In this document: positions 60,333-64,000 of the stretch, in pieces | Position numbering within the stretch: position 1 is the stretch's first letter | Layout: each line of letters opens with the position of its first letter | Source of the DNA: Syngnathus acus | Taxonomy: Eukaryota; Chordata; Actinopteri; Syngnathiformes; Syngnathidae | Assembly: GCF_901709675.1 (NCBI RefSeq) | Contig: NC_051101.1 | Coordinates: 9,878,501 to 9,942,500 of the forward strand | Reading direction: 5' to 3' | Length of the DNA: 64,000 nucleotides | Program-made: the position numbers and the translations under genes | The notes under the pieces: model-generated | Told to the model about the DNA's origin: nothing | The model's database searches: none | The model's input: only the letters and a program-made list of their open reading frames with translations

Positions 60333-61469
60333 ATGATGGACGTAATGGGCACCACGCCTTACTATGATATAAACGTTTCTGATGCCAGCATCGCAAACGA
60401 GACGTTCTACGAGGACGAGTATGACTACAAGGACGACCACGCCGAGCTGAGGCAATCTCTCAACATCATGTCTCTCATCGTCTACTGCCTGGCTTTCGTC
60501 CTGGGCGTGTTGGGAAACGGCGTGGTGATCTGGGTAACGGGATTCAAGATGAAGAAAACAGTCAACACCGTTTGGTTCCTCAACCTGGCTGTGGCCGACT
60601 TCCTCTTCACAGCATTCCTTCCTTTGAGCGTGACTTACACCGCCATGGATTTCCACTGGCCCTTCGGCAAGTTCATGTGCAAGCTGAACAGCACCATGAG
60701 CTTCCTCAATATGTTCGCCAGCGTTTACATCCTGATGGTGATCAGCATTGACCGATGCGTGTCGGTGGTCTGGCCCGTGTGGGCTCAGAACTATCGCAGC
60801 GTGCAGAAGGCGTCCTGTGTGAGTCTGGGCGTTTGGGTCCTGGCTCTGATTCTGAGCACTCCCTATTTTATTTTCAAGGACACTGGGCCGTCGTACAACA
60901 ATGAAGAAATCATCAACTGCTTCAATAACTTTGCCTTCTCTGATGATTATGTCACGCCACATGTGACCCAGCTGCGAGATTTCCGTCATCAGGCCATGAC
61001 CATGACTCGCTTCTTTCTAGGATTTGTCATTCCCTTCACTGTCATCGTGTCCTGCTACACTGTGATAATCCACCGCCTCCGTCGGAACCGTACCTTGGCC
61101 AGCCAGTCAAGCCGTCCCTTCAAGATCATCGCTGCCGTCATTGCCACTTTTTTCCTGTGCTGGGCTCCCTATCACATCCTTGCTCTGATTGAGTTGGTCA
61201 ATCACATGGCTGATTACGACAGCGAAATATTGGACAACGTCATCACTATCGGGGTCCCGATAGCTACCAGCCTAGCTTATCTCAACAGCTGCCTCAACCC
61301 GTTGCTCTATGTGTTCATGGGACAAGATTTCAAAGATAAAGTTCGCAAATCCATCCTGAAAGTACTGGAAACTGCTTTCCAGGAAGAGATTTCCCGTTCC
61401 TACACCTATACAAACTCAATGGTCACCAGTCGAAGCAAAGAGAAGTCTCTTTCTGAAGCTGAGGTATAA
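60333..61469 (+). CDS. cmklr1: Chemerin-like receptor 1 (formyl-peptide/chemerin chemoattractant GPCR)
   Basis: Class A G-protein-coupled receptor for leukocyte chemoattractants, coding in one exon, 378 residues. The reading frame extends upstream to an ATG at 60066, but a TTCTGTTGCAG acceptor ends at 60321, so translation should start at tandem ATGs 60333/60336. Seen: an acidic, Tyr-rich N-terminus with N-glycosylation sites (NVS 14-16, NET 22-24), seven hydrophobic segments, LGNGVVIW in TM1, FLNLAVADF in TM2, DRC in place of DRY (140-142), CWAPY in TM6, NPLLY in TM7 (322-326), and conserved Cys in KFMCK and NCFNNF for the extracellular disulfide. KMKKTVNTVWFLNLAVADF and PVWAQNYRSV match CMKLR1. 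The C-terminal tail (YVFMGQDF, ending AEV) also resembles FPRs. Lies 18 kb beyond has1, as FPR genes flank HAS1 in human. Confidence 0.88.
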   Translation: MMDVMGTTPYYDINVSDASIANETFYEDEYDYKDDHAELRQSLNIMSLIVYCLAFVLGVLGNGVVIWVTGFKMKKTVNTVWFLNLAVADFLFTAFLPLSVTYTAMDFHWPFGKFMCKLNSTMSFLNMFASVYILMVISIDRCVSVVWPVWAQNYRSVQKASCVSLGVWVLALILSTPYFIFKDTGPSYNNEEIINCFNNFAFSDDYVTPHVTQLRDFRHQAMTMTRFFLGFVIPFTVIVSCYTVIIHRLRRNRTLASQSSRPFKIIAAVIATFFLCWAPYHILALIELVNHMADYDSEILDNVITIGVPIATSLAYLNSCLNPLLYVFMGQDFKDKVRKSILKVLETAFQEEISRSYTYTNSMVTSRSKEKSLSEAEV

Positions 61470-61899
61470 AGCTGCTCATGGTAGAGACTGTAATTGTACA
61501 TAGCCATCGTGATTGTATACGACAAATAATCACAGATTTTGCCTCAACTGCAACAAATCCACACCAACAATCGTTACAATGACAATGATTTTGCGAACAA
61601 GCTGTGATGCATTTGTAGGCTAAAACATTTTGAGGTATTTTTAGACCATGCTAGCATGCATGTATGGTCACTACAAAAGGTCTAACTTTACACTAATTAT
61701 TATTATATTTTTAATTATAGTTATACAGTTAAGTAATTCATAATGGCAGCTGCATGAGCTATTTTCTTTGACCCCTCTAAGTAGATATGGACTCAATCGG
61801 TCAGTGGATGGGTTTGGATATATAAGCACATGACCTGTCTATGAAAGCATAATTGTGATGTAAAAAAAAATGTAAATGATAAATACAGTATGTGTGTAC

Positions 61900-61905
61900 A
61901 ATAAA
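61900..61905 (+). terminator. Candidate cmklr1 polyadenylation signal
   Basis: AATAAA followed by GTGTTTTTT-type GT/T-rich sequence, 430 bp beyond the stop codon. Confidence 0.5.
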
Positions 61906-64000
61906 AGTGTTTTTTAAGGATTCCTTCTGTAATGCTGGAGTGTAACATCCATTCATCTGTTCTCTCTAGTGACCTCCAGTGGCTCAACAATCCAGACTGT
62001 TTAAATTGATGTAAGTCTTGTTTAACTCCCTATTGAGAAGTTTTTAATCATGTGTGTATATTTTTTTTTATATGCGTGTGTGTGCGTGTGTGTGTATTTA
62101 TAAATGTGTGTGTGGCTCACTAACAAGCTCATTTTAATTTCTATAGCGTTCTATAGTGTCTTTTTTGTGTGGTTGCCCTTTAGTTTTATATTTAAGCAGC
62201 AAGGAGTGTTGTTTGGGCATTTTTTATTTTATGATCATTTTTTTGTGAATTACATTCAAACCGGTTTGTTTTGCAATGGCTGCTTTATGTGCGCTGATGT
62301 AAACTCTTGTTCAATTTTATCTCCAGATTCAAAATATTCCCTTATTCTTTGGATGAGCTGCATCCGTAGGTAAAAAGTTTGCTAGTGATTCCATGATGCT
62401 TCATGGAGTCTGCTAAGATTCCAGTCTTTACAGAGTTGTTCCATTCCTGAAGATCAGATTTCCAGTCTGAACTTGCCAAGTCCAAGGCACCCAAAATTGA
62501 AGGGCTATCATGTGAATATTGTTATTGAGAAGCAGCCACGGTCTCCGTCAGGGTCATGAGCTTTGTGGCCTAATTCCCGTCTGGGGTTGGCTCTGCTGTT
62601 TTGGGGTTTTTTAAATGTGTGCTTTGGCTTTTTCTCCTTCTGATTATCGTTGCACAAGAAAATAAAGCCTATTTTCTTGTGTTACACTTTAGTTTATTTG
62701 ACTTAACTGTTATGGTTACCACTCGTTGAATTTTCCTATTCTTTCACACAGGGACACCGCACAAATTGGAGCCATTACCAAGACCCAGCAATTTATCCAG
62801 TTGCTCAGAACCCAACGAAGCAGGATATTGCCTCAACTGTGTCCAGGTCAACTTTACCCTCATTATCTACCTAAGTTTGATAAGGAAAATTCCATTGTTA
62901 ACCAAAACAGCAGCACCAAAGTATGCTTCTCCAGTCAAACCAGAAATGTTGTCAAAATGGTATCTTTTAAGGGGAGTGTGAAAAGGAGCAACTGTGTCTA
63001 AATGTCAGTTAGTAGCCAATAAGTGGGCAAGTTAGAGTAAAGTATCACGTTCTGCTCCTTAATCAAGCACACTGATCATGATCAAGAGTTTTGTGATATT
63101 AGTTGCATGTATTTTATGGATTATTCTTAAATGGGTTTCATTCTTTTTCTTTGTTGTTTTAATTTATTTGATGCCTTATAGAATTAGTTACTTGGTTGTC
63201 CATTAAATCATTTGTTAATAATTTTTCTAGCTAACCCGGGATCCTAATGAGGACAAATGTTACAGATGGATGAATGACTAATGAGAACAGATATATTGTT
63301 ATATGTTTTATGTTTTGTTAGTTTAGAATTTAAAAAAAAATCATTTTAAGCTGCTATAGCTATACACAAAAGAAAAAAAGGGGTTTGTGAAGCGCATAAG
63401 AATTCAAGTCACCCAAAATGTGGGGTGTCATCACACCGATTGCATTATTAGAGCGATGGAGTTGAGTAATTTCTCCTTTTCTCACATCTTCAGCCCACTG
63501 GACAGCTTTGACGAAGGTACTGTGTGTATGTTATTGTTAAAGTTTGTTATTTAGTTGGGGTTTATCGCAATAAATTAGATTATTGTCATATATGGTGATC
63601 ATTTCATTTATTTCAATAGTACAAGTCAAAAAGTGAATTGATAGTTTTTTTGTTGGGTCGTTACTTTTATTCATTGCACAACAAACACAACGGAAAATAC
63701 TTTTCAGAATGCTTGTACCTGTTTAATTATTTTTATTGTTTCCAAAGCAAAAATATTAATTGAGTCAACATGTCTTTTTGCTTTAACTTATTATCATGAA
63801 AATAATATTAAAAATCATATAATAATCGACATCAACATGAGTTTCACTCTTTAAATGAAACAACAAATTAAGTTTTGCACAATATCCTACTTTATTTCGA
63901 TAGAGCTTTATTTCTGGCAGCATTAGATCTAAAGCTGAGAAAATAATCCTCCGATCATTGCTGCTGGTATATATAGTAGTATATATTAGCTTTGTATTTT
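61906..64000. other. Right-end intergenic region with weak exon-like segments
   Basis: No gene identified. CA/GT-rich patch at 62063-62110. Two segments look splice-bounded: 62752-62846 (acceptor CTTTCACACAG, donor CCAG|GTCAAC, open in two frames) and about 63494-63516 (CATCTTCAG acceptor, GACGAAG|GTACTG donor). Neither peptide is recognised; the second could begin a gene running off the window. Confidence 0.3.

Noticed and set aside
60300-60989. Long antisense open frame (229 codons) opposite the receptor
   Set aside because: Shadow of the conserved receptor codons on the other strand; no independent motif.

Overview
This is a piece of a ray-finned (teleost) fish nuclear genome. The genes are multi-exon with GT-AG introns, many of them short. 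Intergenic DNA is full of fish-type microsatellites (ATGG/CCAT, CA, CT, AAAG), non-autonomous DNA elements and solo LTRs, and the proteins and microRNAs are vertebrate. Exon boundaries were worked out by hand from splice sites and phase; no search was run.

Layout. Bases 1-14,600 are almost gene-free and hold a dispersed duplication, simple repeats and a possible promoter cluster near 13 kb. From 14.67 to 18.8 kb lies a plus-strand microRNA locus, a let-7 family hairpin and a mir-125a hairpin about 4 kb apart, with splice-like signals suggesting a host transcript. At 22.66-26.18 kb is spaca6 (sperm-egg fusion factor). All nine exons and their splice sites can be recognised, but the frame is interrupted by five single-base shifts. 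After about 13 kb of repeats comes has1 (hyaluronan synthase 1, minus strand, 39.0-43.1 kb) with a TATA box and a non-coding first exon. Then follow clxn/efcab1 (calaxin, plus, 46.06-47.68 kb) with a ciliary X-box in its promoter, rbm48 (minor-spliceosome factor, minus, 48.05-49.91 kb), a trypsinogen gene (minus, 51.41-53.27 kb) and a chemerin/formyl-peptide-type chemoattractant receptor (cmklr1-like, plus, 60.33-61.47 kb). The last 2.5 kb has no identified gene.

Context. The order and orientation let-7/miR-125a (+), SPACA6 (+), HAS1 (-), then a formyl-peptide/chemerin-class receptor, match what is known of human 19q13.41 (MIR99B-LET7E-MIR125A, SPACA6, HAS1, FPR cluster). clxn, rbm48 and trypsin lie elsewhere in human, so they reflect a different history of the block. 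The genes do not form one pathway; the shared theme is an old syntenic block. The most notable observation is spaca6: identity, splice architecture and promoter look intact, yet five frame disruptions, all of the same +1 sense, lie in about 0.94 kb of coding sequence, while about 5.3 kb of coding sequence in the other five genes has none. This is either a real loss of a fertility gene or a local sequence-quality defect.
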